Of a stretch of DNA of 64,000 bases, positions 12,777 to 23,873 are shown piece by piece; positions within the stretch are counted from its first letter, which is position 1, and each line of letters begins with the position of its first letter. The DNA comes from Bugula neritina. Its lineage: Eukaryota > Bryozoa > Gymnolaemata > Cheilostomatida > Bugulidae. The DNA is taken from NCBI GenBank assembly GCA_964035545.1, contig OZ037769.1, positions 6,072,429 to 6,136,428 of the forward strand. The letters are read 5' to 3'. Both the position numbers and the translations under genes were made by a program. The notes under the pieces were generated by a model, which ran no database searches, had not been told where the DNA came from, and was given only the letters and a program-made list of their open reading frames with translations.

Positions 12777-14945
12777 TCACGGAAGAAATGCTATTGAGAC
12801 GTTTATTTCACCATTTGCATCTACAACAGGCATATTAACTGTGTTGGATACTTTCACATTAAGCGGGAAATCTCTCACAAGAAAATTTGCGCACACAAGA
12901 TGTTTGTCATTCTATTACAACAAAAGAGATTCAAATAACAATCTGTAACTTTTTCACTGCCTCAATATAAAGACATTATGTTTCATAACCTGACCAGTGT
13001 TGAGTTATATTAGCATACTGGATAAATATCCTCACCTAAACCAGAAGTGCTAATGAGATTATCACTGTCCACACTTCCCCCAGCTGCAAGGTAACTCCGT
13101 TAACTAGAACACATCATTATTCTTACATATACACAACCTGCAAAACATAATACAGAGGTAGCGTAGGGCCACACGGTGCGTATTTTCGCAGACGAAAAAT
13201 TGCACTACAAGTAAAAAAGGTGTCCACTGTACGAGTTGAGAAAATATTCGCACTTGTCGCTCAGCATTCTTAACGCAAATGCGAATATTTTCTGTTGTCA
13301 TCACCTAATTGGCTGGTAGTTATTTATTGAGCTCACTTTTCTTAATTTAGTGCTACATCCCAGTAAATTGCGTTTTATTGAAAACAAGTGAGATTTAAAA
13401 ATGAATATTAATTTATCTCGCACGTGTAGCCATAGCAACAAGGCAAGCAGTAAAGTTAATCGCAAATATCATTAGCTAGTAGTTTTCGATTTAACTGATG
13501 CTCCGTTTTGTACAGCGGACACCTTTTCTACTTGTGGTTCAAAATTTTCGTCTGCGGCCCAACGCTTAGACATTGCAATAATTTTTTTCTATAAAATACA
13601 CGGGCAAAGCTGAGATAGGTGAGAATACAATACATGTAGTGTTAATACTGACTTGGATCAGAGACTGTCTGAAACCTGTCCAGAAATGCTCACCACAGAG
13701 CTGACTGCATAGCACAAGTGCTTGAACTGAAGTTCATGTCACCTGAAAACATATAGCATAAAATACAGATCATGTTTCAACTAGCATAAAAAACCCAAAA
13801 ATGTTGCTTTTGAATCCAAGGGGAGACAGCACTAGAAACTGTTGAGTGTATATTTATACTTTATAGCTAATCATTTCCCAAACATTTTTGTTTCCAAATA
13901 CTAGCATATCAAACAGATATATAATTATAAGCACAATGAATTATGTAATTTGTTGAATATGCATCTAAAAGACTGAGAGACTTAACCAAAAAATAATATC
14001 TCCAATATTTGAATGAGCTACAGCAAGATATAAGCCAACACAAGCCCAACTTGAAGTAGCAAACAACCCCAAACTTAATTTAAGTGCTAATCAACAAGAC
14101 ATTTCGATAGAGTTTGGGGCACATTACAGTTATACAGAGCCAGAATACATACAATACCTGACCATCGTCACCAGTTAACTTATAGCCGTCTCTAAACTTC
14201 ACCAAGTAGGCCACAGCAAAGCAAACAGGCTTTACAAAACAAAACATTTGTACATAGAAGAGAGAGCACCAGAGAACATAGGGACACCTGTTCTAAGATG
14301 CCAACATATTACGACTTATTAGACATTAGCAGGTGTCACGATCCATGGTATCACCACAAAACCCAATAAGAGAATCCCATGGCATGATACACAACTCATG
14401 TACAGTACATGGTAATATACGAACCATGATGGTGATAACGTACTTCTGGTGACAAAATGAAGCAGTGGGTTATTTCAATCAAAATAATGAGGTAATTTCA
14501 AAGTACTGAACAACAAAGTGATAACATAGCGAAATATGAATTGAAATATTTTATAAAGCAAGATACACTATATGACACACGGATTCAAGTTCCATATTCA
14601 ATAATCTATATGCTAAACTTACTATAAGGGCCATGAAAAAACTTTACGATCTAAGCAAGTTCCAAGGCGTTGATAGAAACACAAGCAGTTGAAAACAAAA
14701 AATAAGAAGTTCTAATAACAATTACCCCAGATTTGACAAGATCACTTCAACGCAGCATAGTACAGAAATAACAGAGTACAAGATCTTGAAAGTTCTCCAG
14801 TTTATAGCAAGTTTAAGTTAGCCAACTCACAATGTGTTGACGAATGAATAGAGAAGACAATTAAAGCAAGCATTACCCTTGGATCCAGTATCCACTGCAC
14901 AATACCTTGAACATCTCGACTGTCAGCTAGGATAATCTGAAGACG
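12777..14945 (-). CDS. Tentative 3' exons of an unidentified gene
   Basis: Three minus-strand segments with splice-like borders are all phase 0 and join in frame: 14945-14877 (ending QWILDPR), 14229-14158 (with AYLVKFRDGYKLTGDDG) and 12911-12777 (with LVCANFLVRDFPLNVKV, stop at 12779-12777). Together they give 91 residues. The peptides look protein-like but I recognise no family, and the upstream coding part was not found. Two other segments with good splice borders (13742-13695 and 13083-13036) do not keep the frame, so they may be non-coding, skipped or chance. Read this as a hint of a gene, not a model. Confidence 0.22.
13159..13568. mobile_element. Long-terminal-inverted-repeat MITE-like element
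   Basis: The ends are inverted repeats of each other: left AGCGTAGGGCC then CGCAGACGAAAA, further in AAAAAAGGTGTCC; right, reverse-complemented, AGCGTTGGGCC, GCAGACGAAAA, AGAAAAGGTGTCC. Arms are about 60-70 bp. A second inverted pair, AGAAAATATTCGCA with its reverse complement, lies inside (about 13238-13290). There is no coding capacity, so it would be a non-autonomous DNA transposon. Confidence 0.55.
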
Positions 14946-16170
14946 CTACAACTGGTGGGGAAAAGATATCTCTAGCAAATCATTGCTGTCAACGCTAGTA
15001 GAAAGAGACATACACTACATCAATGACATTACAAAGGATAACAAATTGAAGGATTGACTACGAAAGTCAAACTATTTTCACACAACTTTAATAGTGATGT
15101 TGTATGTTGAGGTTGGAACAACTTTTTAACCAGGAAGTTCCAATTATCAATCCATTGAAAGGCGCCCAAATTTTCATGTAACAAAATGTAAAATTAAATT
15201 GAAGTAAACACACATGATCTGATCAATCTACTCCCAAACTAGTGCAGACTAAACCAATAGGAGAAATATTTCTGGTCAACATTGGAAGACAGGCATAAAA
15301 AGAGATATCAATATAAATTCAGGTTTTTAAGAGAATTGTGAATGCTTGATATCGGGAAACAAATAGAAGCTCACATGTGAATGTTCAGTTCTAAACCAGA
15401 AGTTCTCTGTTTGCTTTTTACTTAAATACCCAAATTATACGAAAGCATCTGGAAATCTTTGCTACAGCCAAAACAATTCTTAGCAGCTGACAGAAACCGC
15501 TCTTACAACTTAAGTAAACAGTTTGGGAGTAATTGATCAGACCTGTAAAGACTACCCGTAAGGAACTATCAGTGTGAACAGAAATTTCTTTTCAAAACTC
15601 GAAAGGAATAAGCAAAAACATAAGCTATCAATAGTTATAAAATGGTAAAGTGAAATATGAGAAAACTTACTTGTTTAAGAAGTAAATAGAAACACAATGG
15701 AACCACTACATAATTTCAAACCTCTGAGAAAAGTTGCATAGGCAGTTTATCTTCGAACTTATTCCAGCAACACATGTACTGATCAACAGTAACCAGTACA
15801 AGTAGCAAATAAGTACAGTCGCGCGGAGTCTACTAGATTGAGGCTGCTAACATGATGGATACAATGCAGAATAAAACAATTGCTAGAAATAAGATCCTTG
15901 TGATTTCTACTCCATGTTTGCTGGGAGCAGCAACGTACAAAAGGTTTATACAAAAACATGTAAACAACCCTTCATGATAAAAAACTAATTAAAGCTAAAA
16001 ACATCAACAATTGAGCAAGAAGAAAATGCTAGAACTAGTATAAAATTCTCAACATAAGCCAGTGATGAAGAATGTTGCAATATTATATTGTTGAATAAAC
16101 CATAAGACTGAAACAAAATCCCACGTTTGTTTTACACATTATTTTAAAACTAGAACAATGTTACATTCGA
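13569..16170. other. Mostly non-coding region with an inverted-repeat element
   Basis: Apart from the tentative exons at 14158-14229 and 14877-14945, no gene is supported. Around 15655-15725 there is a well-spliced-looking 52-bp minus-strand segment with stops in all frames, which could be a 5' UTR exon. The inverted pair 15215-15240 / 15520-15543 is listed separately. Confidence 0.4.
15215..15543. repeat. Inverted-repeat-bounded element, about 330 bp
   Basis: The left arm TCTGATCAATCTACTCCCAA and the right arm (reverse complement TCTGATCAATTACTCCCAA) differ by one base gap over about 24 bp. No coding sequence lies between them. Likely a small non-autonomous transposon; target-site duplications are not clear. 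Confidence 0.45.
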
Positions 16171-16608
16171 ATGCCCACAAAGTTCACAACCGTTAACTTT
16201 ATATTGACTCAAGTCGACCCTTTTCTTCATAAAAATAATCCACTATTGATGGAGCAAGCAGTAGCATGCACTGAGAAGCTGTGGCAACAGTCCGACTCCA
16301 CGAAATTTGAAGACCGATTGAAGTCAGATAATAACCAACTGTTGAGAACTACATGGCTGATAGGCGAAATAGTAAGTATATTACAGTATATCAACACCGA
16401 CTTATTTACATTAAAACTAATCGAGGTCATATATCCACCATCCGATGAATTACACAGTGACATCCTGACAAAGCTTGAACAGCAGCTGCTTCGTACCAAA
16501 CAATCACCAAATATGGCTGCCCAAAATGCTTTGCTCTCCAAATATATTGAAGTCTACAGATGTAAAGAGCTAGCCGGTGAAGTGGAAAATCACCGAGTGG
16601 AACTATAA
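16171..16608 (+). CDS. Hypothetical 145-residue protein
   Basis: An uninterrupted plus-strand frame of 145 codons from ATG 16171 to stop 16608. The frame stays open upstream to about 16100, so it could also be the last exon of a spliced gene; an acceptor-like TTAAAACTAG precedes it at about 16143-16152. The product is hydrophilic and probably largely helical (LLMEQAVACTEKLWQQ; LRTTWLIGEIVSILQY), with no signal peptide or membrane segment. I recognise no family. The stop lies only about 110 bp from the stop of the convergent hnRNP M gene, so 3' UTRs probably overlap. Confidence 0.45.
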   Translation: MPTKFTTVNFILTQVDPFLHKNNPLLMEQAVACTEKLWQQSDSTKFEDRLKSDNNQLLRTTWLIGEIVSILQYINTDLFTLKLIEVIYPPSDELHSDILTKLEQQLLRTKQSPNMAAQNALLSKYIEVYRCKELAGEVENHRVEL

Positions 16609-16720
16609 CAAAGGACTGGTTAGTTTGGTAAGTTTCGATGGTAGTGGTTGATGTTGACCTTACCATCCACTTGATGTCATTAGCAGCAGCAGATGTCAGT
16701 CAGGATGTAGTACTATGGTT

Positions 16721-19700
16721 TTATCTTACGTTGTTCAATCTGACTTCCAGCTCTCGGCCATTAAGTTTTGTTTTGTTGAAAAGGTCTAGAAAACTTTGTA
16801 AAGGAAAGAACGGAAGATACTGACAAAACGACCTGAGTTAGCTGAGAAGAATACGGCAATGGAGTTGATAGTATAACATAATATAACATTGGTATTATTA
16901 GGGGAGGCAAATCAAACTTGCAAATTAATGATTGAAGAATTCAGCCAACTGGGTCTGTCATAACCTAAGTTTGGCAGACACACTCAAGGAAGAGAAAATC
17001 ATCAGGGAGTGAAAAGGTTTAGCTTAGAGCCTAGTGCATAGCAATTGTCATACAATGCAATAGCCTGTTAATGTCAGGACATGACATGATCTCAAGTTTA
17101 CACACTCAACAAGGTTTCAGCTTCCACCTTTCTACCCTAACAAGTGTTGAAAAATGCACAAACTCGAATACTGCACCGTACAAGAGTTAACCTGTACAAA
17201 AGGATACTGACTGCACGCCTGGCCTCGTCTGGAGCAGTAAATCTCACGATTCCAAACCCACGGGACTTGTTTTCTGCATCCTTCTTTATTTCTGCGTACT
17301 GAACCTCGCCTGCTGCCCTGAAGGTTTCTTTCATCATCTGCCACGTGTAGCTGAATGGCAGCTGTAAGGACACGGCCAATTGGGTCAGCAGAGAGACAAA
17401 GTACCGGCAGCTAACAACTCTGTTGACTCACACAACAGGCAGCATTAGGCAATTACAGAAGTAAAACTTAAAATTTGAAATTAAGCAGATGGAGGTCTAC
17501 ACAGGTAAATTAAGGTTTATGCAGGTAAATAAAGGTCTTTACAGGTAAATAAAGGTGTCTGTAGACATATGAAGGTGTATGCAGGCAAAAGACGAAGTAG
17601 AAGAGCGCCACCTACATTTCTCACGAACACGCTTGTTATTTCACCGGAATCACCAGCCCCCCTCATAGGAGATCGTCTGCTTCTGTCCATCCCTCGGTCC
17701 ATGCCACCATCTCGACCTCCATAACCCCGACTGCTGCCACCTGACATTACGGAATGAAACATACTTCTTTTAGCCCTAAGTTCAGACTATTACAAACATA
17801 AGACAGAGGGCTTCAACTCATCCTTACATTATTCTTACAGTAGCTTTTTGTTTAATTCTGCCTATTGTTAGTAACTGTAACCACTGCAATATGTTCAACT
17901 ACAATAATAAAATTTGATTTGGAGCACCAAAGGCTGGTAATTCTGAGTATATCAAGTGCTAACTGATAGAAGTGTGGATCTATAGGTCTATTGCAAACAC
18001 TGGTAAATAATTTTAGTACAAGTGAGCAACTTAACAGCAATCTAGTAGTATGTATAGTATTTGGCAGTTTGGATTCAAGACTACTACACAGTACAGCATC
18101 AACGTCCAACCCACTAGCAGAATACTGGCACATTAACCTAGCAGCCGTGGTCTAGAGGTTAGAGCGTTTGCCTACTAAGCACAAAGTCATGGGTTCGAGC
18201 CCTGACAAAGGCCATTGGTGATGTTAGGAAGAGCATCCAGTCATAATTGCTCCTGTGCCTCATCTGAATAAGTACTTAGCCGGATTTAAAAAAACTTTTA
18301 TCGGGGGTTTTCTAACAGGGGTGGTGACTATAAACTTGCGCGAATAAGAACATAGCAGCCGCTAGGTTATGTAACCAACATACTTACCTCCACCTAGATG
18401 ACTGCTACCACCACCACTACCACCGGATATATTGTTCATCATGTTACTGAGAGTGTTGAATGCTTCTGGATTATTCTGAAGATTTGCAGCTAAACTAGCA
18501 AAGCTGCTGAGGTCACCCAGACCTACGGAGATAAGCACAGCTATAAAACTCTGAATAGAAACTTACAAACTTGAATAGTAAGCCAGAAGTCAGAAACACA
18601 CTACTTGCTGATTTACATGAAATACTCTCTTGCCACTTGCAGAAATTTAGAGAAAATAAACAACGATCCTTTTACTTAATTTAGTATACACTCAATATAT
18701 TTCGTTTTTGGCTATTTTTTACAATTTAGCTGCTAATATATATGTTTTTCCCCCAAACTAATAGAATATTAACAAACAAAATTAATTGATTAAAGCTTTT
18801 TTTTTAATTTTGCATACTTTCTATGTTTTTTTGTTTTTTGTTTTGGTTTTTTAATTACCAATATGGTAATTAAATGTACTTTATTGCTGCAGGTTTTCCT
18901 CTCGGCCTTTTTTTCCTACCTTTGAGGTTGATATTGTCAATAGAACTGCCGGGTCCACCGCCCAGACTGTCCATTCCAAAGTTGCTGCTGGAAGATCCCA
19001 GACCACCCATGGAGCTACTGCTGCCTCCTCCACCACTGAGACTTGAGCCAAACCCTCCGAGCCCTCCAAGAGAAGAGCCGAAGTCTCCCCCAGACAAACC
19101 ACCTGAAAGACCCATATTACTAGCACCTGTGAAGAGCATTAGCAAGTTAGAGATATTGTCACGTGTGTATATCACAGGAACAGTGCAGAGTCTGACCACA
19201 GAATGTAAATAGGGAGAAAATGAAGAGGTGAATAAACAACGTATTTGTGAATTTAACTGGTAAATCTCTCCCACAATGTAACAAGATAGTGAGCACAACA
19301 AGCTATGAATATAGGTTGAACAGACAACACTTACCACCAAGACTGCCCATGTTACTACCCATTCCACTGAGCGGGCCCATGCCAGATCCCATACCTTCAA
19401 CATCACAGATACAAACACTATATCTACTAATATATACCATTTACCCAGTATATGCTTATTTTAAACACTATATCTACATTTTTCAACTATTAGTTGTACA
19501 TTTTAATAAATAGAAGATAACATATAGATGCAGCTGATTGGTTCAGAGTAAAGCATACGTCCGGCTACTCACCGCCCATGCCACTTCCTCCCATACCCAT
19601 AAAGCCGCCTCCTAGATTGGCACCAGCACCTCCCAAAGGCAGCGTAGATCCAATACCTTTGAGACCCTCTGTAAACAGACAGACATGATATGTAAACACT

Positions 19701-22700
19701 CAGTGTGTTACTCATACACATCAGCATAAAAAGCTTTCAATGTTACACAATTAGTTTCTTTCATATACTTATTATGTATGCTTCTGCCAAATGTGATGTG
19801 TCATTCATATAGCAAGCATGTGTTTCTATTGACAACTTGGCTTTGAATAAAAATAGTGTTTTGCAATTTACAAATGTAATGTCAGTGCAGAATTTTAGTA
19901 GAGAAACAACCAATTTTGGTATCTGCTCATAGACAGCTAGTTGATAACATGTTGCACAATGTGCGTTCTTAATTTAATCACCTATCCAATATGGATATTT
20001 GTTTTTCACAATAACTAGAGTTTGGGTAGAGATAGGATTCTAGAGGTTTGTGAATTCAGAAGTAACACAAAATTCTGATATGAAAACAACGTTTTTAGTG
20101 GCACAATAAAAAGTGTAAAAATGTAATATTTTGAGCATTAATTATGAAGCTAGTTCTAGACTAACTGTGAGTTTATACTTCTTGCACTGATGCTTACACA
20201 AGGAAATGGCAGAGCGACAACCAAATTCCACGGAACACAAGGCTATGAAGCAGAAAACCGTAAATCATAGTAAAATACCTGGAAGGGCTGGCTTCCTCTC
20301 CTCCATGTTTGCTAACCTGTCCATCTTAACAGACATGTTCCTGTCAAACAGAGTCTGTCCGTTGAACATACTGATGGCTTGCAGAGCCTCCAGTGCTGTG
20401 TCGTAAGCTACTACAGCCATTCCTCGGAATTTCCCATCTTTGTCATTCTTGCACTCGAGCTGCAACACACACCATGTCATGACAATATCAAAATCGGTTG
20501 AAGTACAGTGCTCCTTCCGTATGTCACTAAGCTGTGGGTCTGGAAACCTCAATCAGTGACAGAGTAGAATGCCAGAGTTAACTCACAGATCCGTTAAATT
20601 CAGCCATTTTGTCCCTATACACAGATGAATAAGCCACAAAACAGGGGTTCAAGCCCTTCTCAGGACCTATGGAATTCAGCGAGACAGGGATCGGTGAGAT
20701 ATGGAGGGAGCACTGTATTTAATGCGAATATACTCAACATTTCTAGAGCTGCTCTCATGTAAGCTATGCTGACGGAGCTTATATTTAAGATACATTTATT
20801 GCTTCTACTTTTGTGAAAGTATTCAAGTAAACACAAGTTCACATGGAAACCAATGGGTAAAGACTCAGATGATTGTTTGCCTTATAAGTATGATGTGAAG
20901 CCATTGACATGACAAGCAGGTAGTCAGAGTGCTTTTTGTGATAATGGCAGCCAACACCTGGGGGGAGGGGGGAGAAACCTTACCTTGCTAACTGAACCAG
21001 CCATGGTAAATACTTCCTTCAGCTTCTGCTCAGTGCAACGGTAATCCAACTACAAACAGAGTTATAGTCAGTGCAAGCCTATAGTCAACGTAAGCTTATA
21101 GTCAGTATAAGCTTATAGTGAGTGTAAGATATAAGCAGTTGAGTTGCTAGACAAAATATTTTGAGCTGAGAGGATATTTAATTTAGTAATTCTATCCAAG
21201 TGCGCTTTTTTCAGGTTTGTTTATCTGAATTTAGCTGGATTTCCCGCAGTAGTTTAATTCGTTTGATCAATGCCTTCCAAACGTCAAACCATTGTCATAC
21301 CACTTACAATCAATAACAAAGAAATCCCATATTCATGAGATGTAAACTGGCAGACAGCAAAAAGTGAGCAAAACTACAATTAAGTGTAGTGAATCTTACA
21401 TTAGCCACAAAAACTTGGTTAGTGATGGGACCTTCTGTGATACCCAGATTGTTGAGTAGCTGTGGTGTCACTCCTGGAGGCAGGTTCATGGGAAGACCCA
21501 TACCACCGCCCCCTCCCATCGGCGGACCACCTCTATCCATGTGAAGGTCACCTCTATCACGGCCCATGCCGCCTCGGCTATCAGACTTGATATCATTGGA
21601 GTGACGGCGTCTATCTCTATCTGTTTCCTGTAGAAAATCAAACAGCGAGTATTTAGCTCACATTACATATTTAATAGTTAGAAATTCTCGAAGTATAAAA
21701 CGTCTGTTTCAATCACATTCTGCACACAGTGAGTCCAACCATATTTTCTAATGAGGCACGTCATGGTAAATTTACGAGGGATGTAGTATTTTAAACACAT
21801 GAATGAGGTCTATGATGCTGTAATGTTTTGTTACACAAATAGATGCGTAAGCATAGAAAGAAAATTGCACAAAGAAACATACACTAATATGAGCATACCT
21901 CTCGGACTATGATCTTCCTTCCGCCAACCTCATATCTATTCATTTTATCCACAGCTTCCTGGGCTTTAGAAATATCTCTAAATTCTACTAAGCCAGCGCC
22001 CATTGGTTTTCCATCAGCTCTGTCGTACAGTGTCACATAACAGTCTCCAACTAAAACAACATGAACATAATAACATGCAAGTTTGGCTCTATCAGCTAGG
22101 TTCATATTGCAAAGAGTTTGAGTTTCAGACATACAATGCTCATTCAGACATTACCATGCTCTTTAAACAAATCCTTGACATCTTTCCATTTCAGGTCAAA
22201 CGGCATGTTTGATATATAGAGTCTCCTGGATTGTACGGGTCTGACAATTCTTCTGGGTGATCGTGAACGCGATCTTGACCTTGAACGACCTCTGTGACCA
22301 TTTTCATGCTGCGGAGACCTAAATAAGCGGAAAAATCATTAAAATATTAGTATTTCTGTCACTGAAAATTGCGCATGCACCATTCAACTCAGTGTTCAAT
22401 TCTTATCTTTTATTTCACAGTATGCACATCTAATGCTAACACTAAAATGAGATATTAAAAATTTTATTGAATATAATAATGCAGGCTATATTTCTATCAC
22501 AGACTCGTATATGCTGAGGTTGACAACACAATACAAAGAGAAGCCTTTCAGAGAAAGATTTAGATTACTGATTAACTTTGATTTTGATTCTTAGTCTTCG
22601 TGTGATTAGCTCACTAGGTTTAGCCATTAGCCTTAGGTGCTTCAGTTAACTTTATCATATTGACATTGAGATGATATATTTATAATTCAGTATGATTGTG

Positions 22701-23873
22701 ATCATCATCATGATTATGATTTAATTTTACAATTAACCCTTACGGGACCACCTTTAAAGTTAGGCTATGTAATATTCCGGCTCATTTGAGTATCGTAAAA
22801 ATTGCCATCAACTTTTGGCATTCGTTTTGATTCAATTATCAATATTAATAAGTTACAAAAGCTTTTGACCTTAAATAAACTAGTCAATAGGATTTTAAGA
22901 GCATTTTATATTTTAAAAACTTTTCAAAGTGACAGGAGATCGCAATTCCAGCTACAGTAATCATTTTAAATACTAATAGGCCTCTCATAGCGACTATTAT
23001 TAATATTGACAAACCAAAATGGTAACATAAATTGATAAAACCAAGAAAAAAAGTTGCTACTTGAACGTTTTTGTTTATTGTGCTGTTCTCACAAAAAAAA
23101 ACCTGAATAAAATAAACTGGCTGTGCATGATTTACTAACAATTTGTTCCATTTGAAATTTTTGTAAAACCATTACCACTAATTTTAGTATTTTGGTATTA
23201 AATTATAAAGCAAATAGCTAGCTTGGTGGTTATTTATTTAATGTCCATAATTATCTGTAAACTAATAGTAATACTAATAGTAATATCTCTAACCTGCATT
23301 ATTGATTATTTACATCACATTTAATGATTTATAAAATTTGAAGCAATTTGGTCTAAACTGAAACTCTAAAGATTAAGATAGAATTTAAACATAATGATCA
23401 GTTATTAAGCGCTATCGTTTGTAATTCAAATTGTATAGTTTATTAGTTACGGCGGGGGGGGGGCATGTGTGTCCAATAGATCTGTGGATAGACTTGAAGT
23501 AATTTGCAAAGACATGTATCAGTGATATATATCCCTTTGATCACGTACGGGTTAAACTTAACAGAGTCAGATTGAGATTATGAGTATCGTTATCATAATC
23601 TGATTATCAATGAATTCAGAATTGAATAATAATTTATGATTATCATTAAGATTATGTTACCAGGGGCAGGTCCAGAATGTTCTGATTTTCATGAAGCGAG
23701 AGGTCTTGGGACTTAACCCAATCAAGATCAAGACTTGTTGTTTGCAAAAATTCAAACAAACAGTATCCTAACTAACTTCATTTTAGAATAAACTAGAATG
23801 CAATTTACCTATCATTAGACTCCAATTTCATTAAAGCCTTGTCATATGGCGTTGGTGAATATCTATCAGCCAT
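16721..23873 (-). CDS. HNRNPM: hnRNP M / MYEF2-type three-RRM RNA-binding protein
   Basis: Complete 13-exon model on the minus strand: 23873-23809, 22318-22155, 22050-21899, 21627-21400, 21049-20984, 20459-20279, 19668-19573, 19394-19335, 19126-18920, 18522-18388, 17740-17616, 17361-17208 and 16785-16721. Every junction is in phase, giving 565 residues. After an RS-rich N-terminus (SRSRSRSPRR) comes RRM 1 (about 54-127, LYISNMPFDLKWKDVKDLF). RRM 2 (about 195-270) has QVFVAN and AISMFNGQTLFDR, close to hnRNP M. A Gly/Ser/Met-rich linker follows, then C-terminal RRM 3 (about 487-565, FVRN, LPFSYTW, SRGFGIVRF, KLNGRELEVRL). hnRNP M binds GU-rich pre-mRNA in the nucleus and regulates splicing. 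The MERMG-type repeats of the vertebrate linker are absent. MYEF2 is the vertebrate paralogue; an invertebrate copy would be co-orthologous to both. Confidence 0.93.
17490..17595. repeat. 20-bp tandem repeat in hnRNP M intron
   Basis: About five degenerate copies of ACAGGTAAATAAAGGTCTTT-like units. The array ends about 20 bp from the donor side of the 17616-17740 exon. Confidence 0.7.
18140..18350 (+). mobile_element. tRNA-derived SINE
   Basis: The head reads GCAGCCGTGGTCTAGAGG with an A box and, 40 bp on, a perfect B box GGTTCGAGCCC, but the acceptor stem does not pair, so it is not a tRNA gene. The body contains TTAGGAAGAGCATCCAG, a block like those conserved in several animal SINE bodies. 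TAGCAGCCG occurs at both ends (18139-18147 and 18353-18361) and may be a target-site duplication or a shared end. It lies in an hnRNP M intron, opposite to the gene. Confidence 0.7.
20506..20715. mobile_element. TA-flanked MITE, copy 1
   Basis: Ends CAGTGCTCCTTCCGTATGTC and, inverted, CAGTGCTCCCTCCATATCTC, each flanked by TA, as in Tc1/mariner/pogo insertions. Internal blocks (CTAAGCTG, GGAATTCA, GTGAGATATGG) are shared with the copy at 32022-32171. It lies in the hnRNP M intron between the two RRM 2 exons. A short exon-like stretch inside (about 20587-20614) is not needed for the protein. Confidence 0.65.
21058..21135. repeat. Short tandem repeat beside hnRNP M exon
   Basis: About four degenerate copies of a 20-bp unit (TATAGTCAGTGTAAGCT-like), starting about 10 bp from the acceptor of exon 20984-21049. 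Confidence 0.7.

Noticed and set aside
13036-13742. Exon-like segments 13036-13083 and 13695-13742
   Set aside because: Good splice borders, but they introduce stops or break phase with each other and with the neighbouring candidates.
15855-15944. A plus-strand first exon starting at ATG 15855 and joined to the 16171 ORF
   Set aside because: The donor phase does not match any acceptor that keeps the 16171 frame open.
18140-18214. A tRNA gene
   Set aside because: A and B boxes are present but the acceptor stem does not pair and a SINE body follows.
20587-20614. A small hnRNP M exon (MAEFNGS) between the RRM 2 exons
   Set aside because: It lies inside the MITE; the flanking exons already join in phase 0 to give a complete RRM 2.
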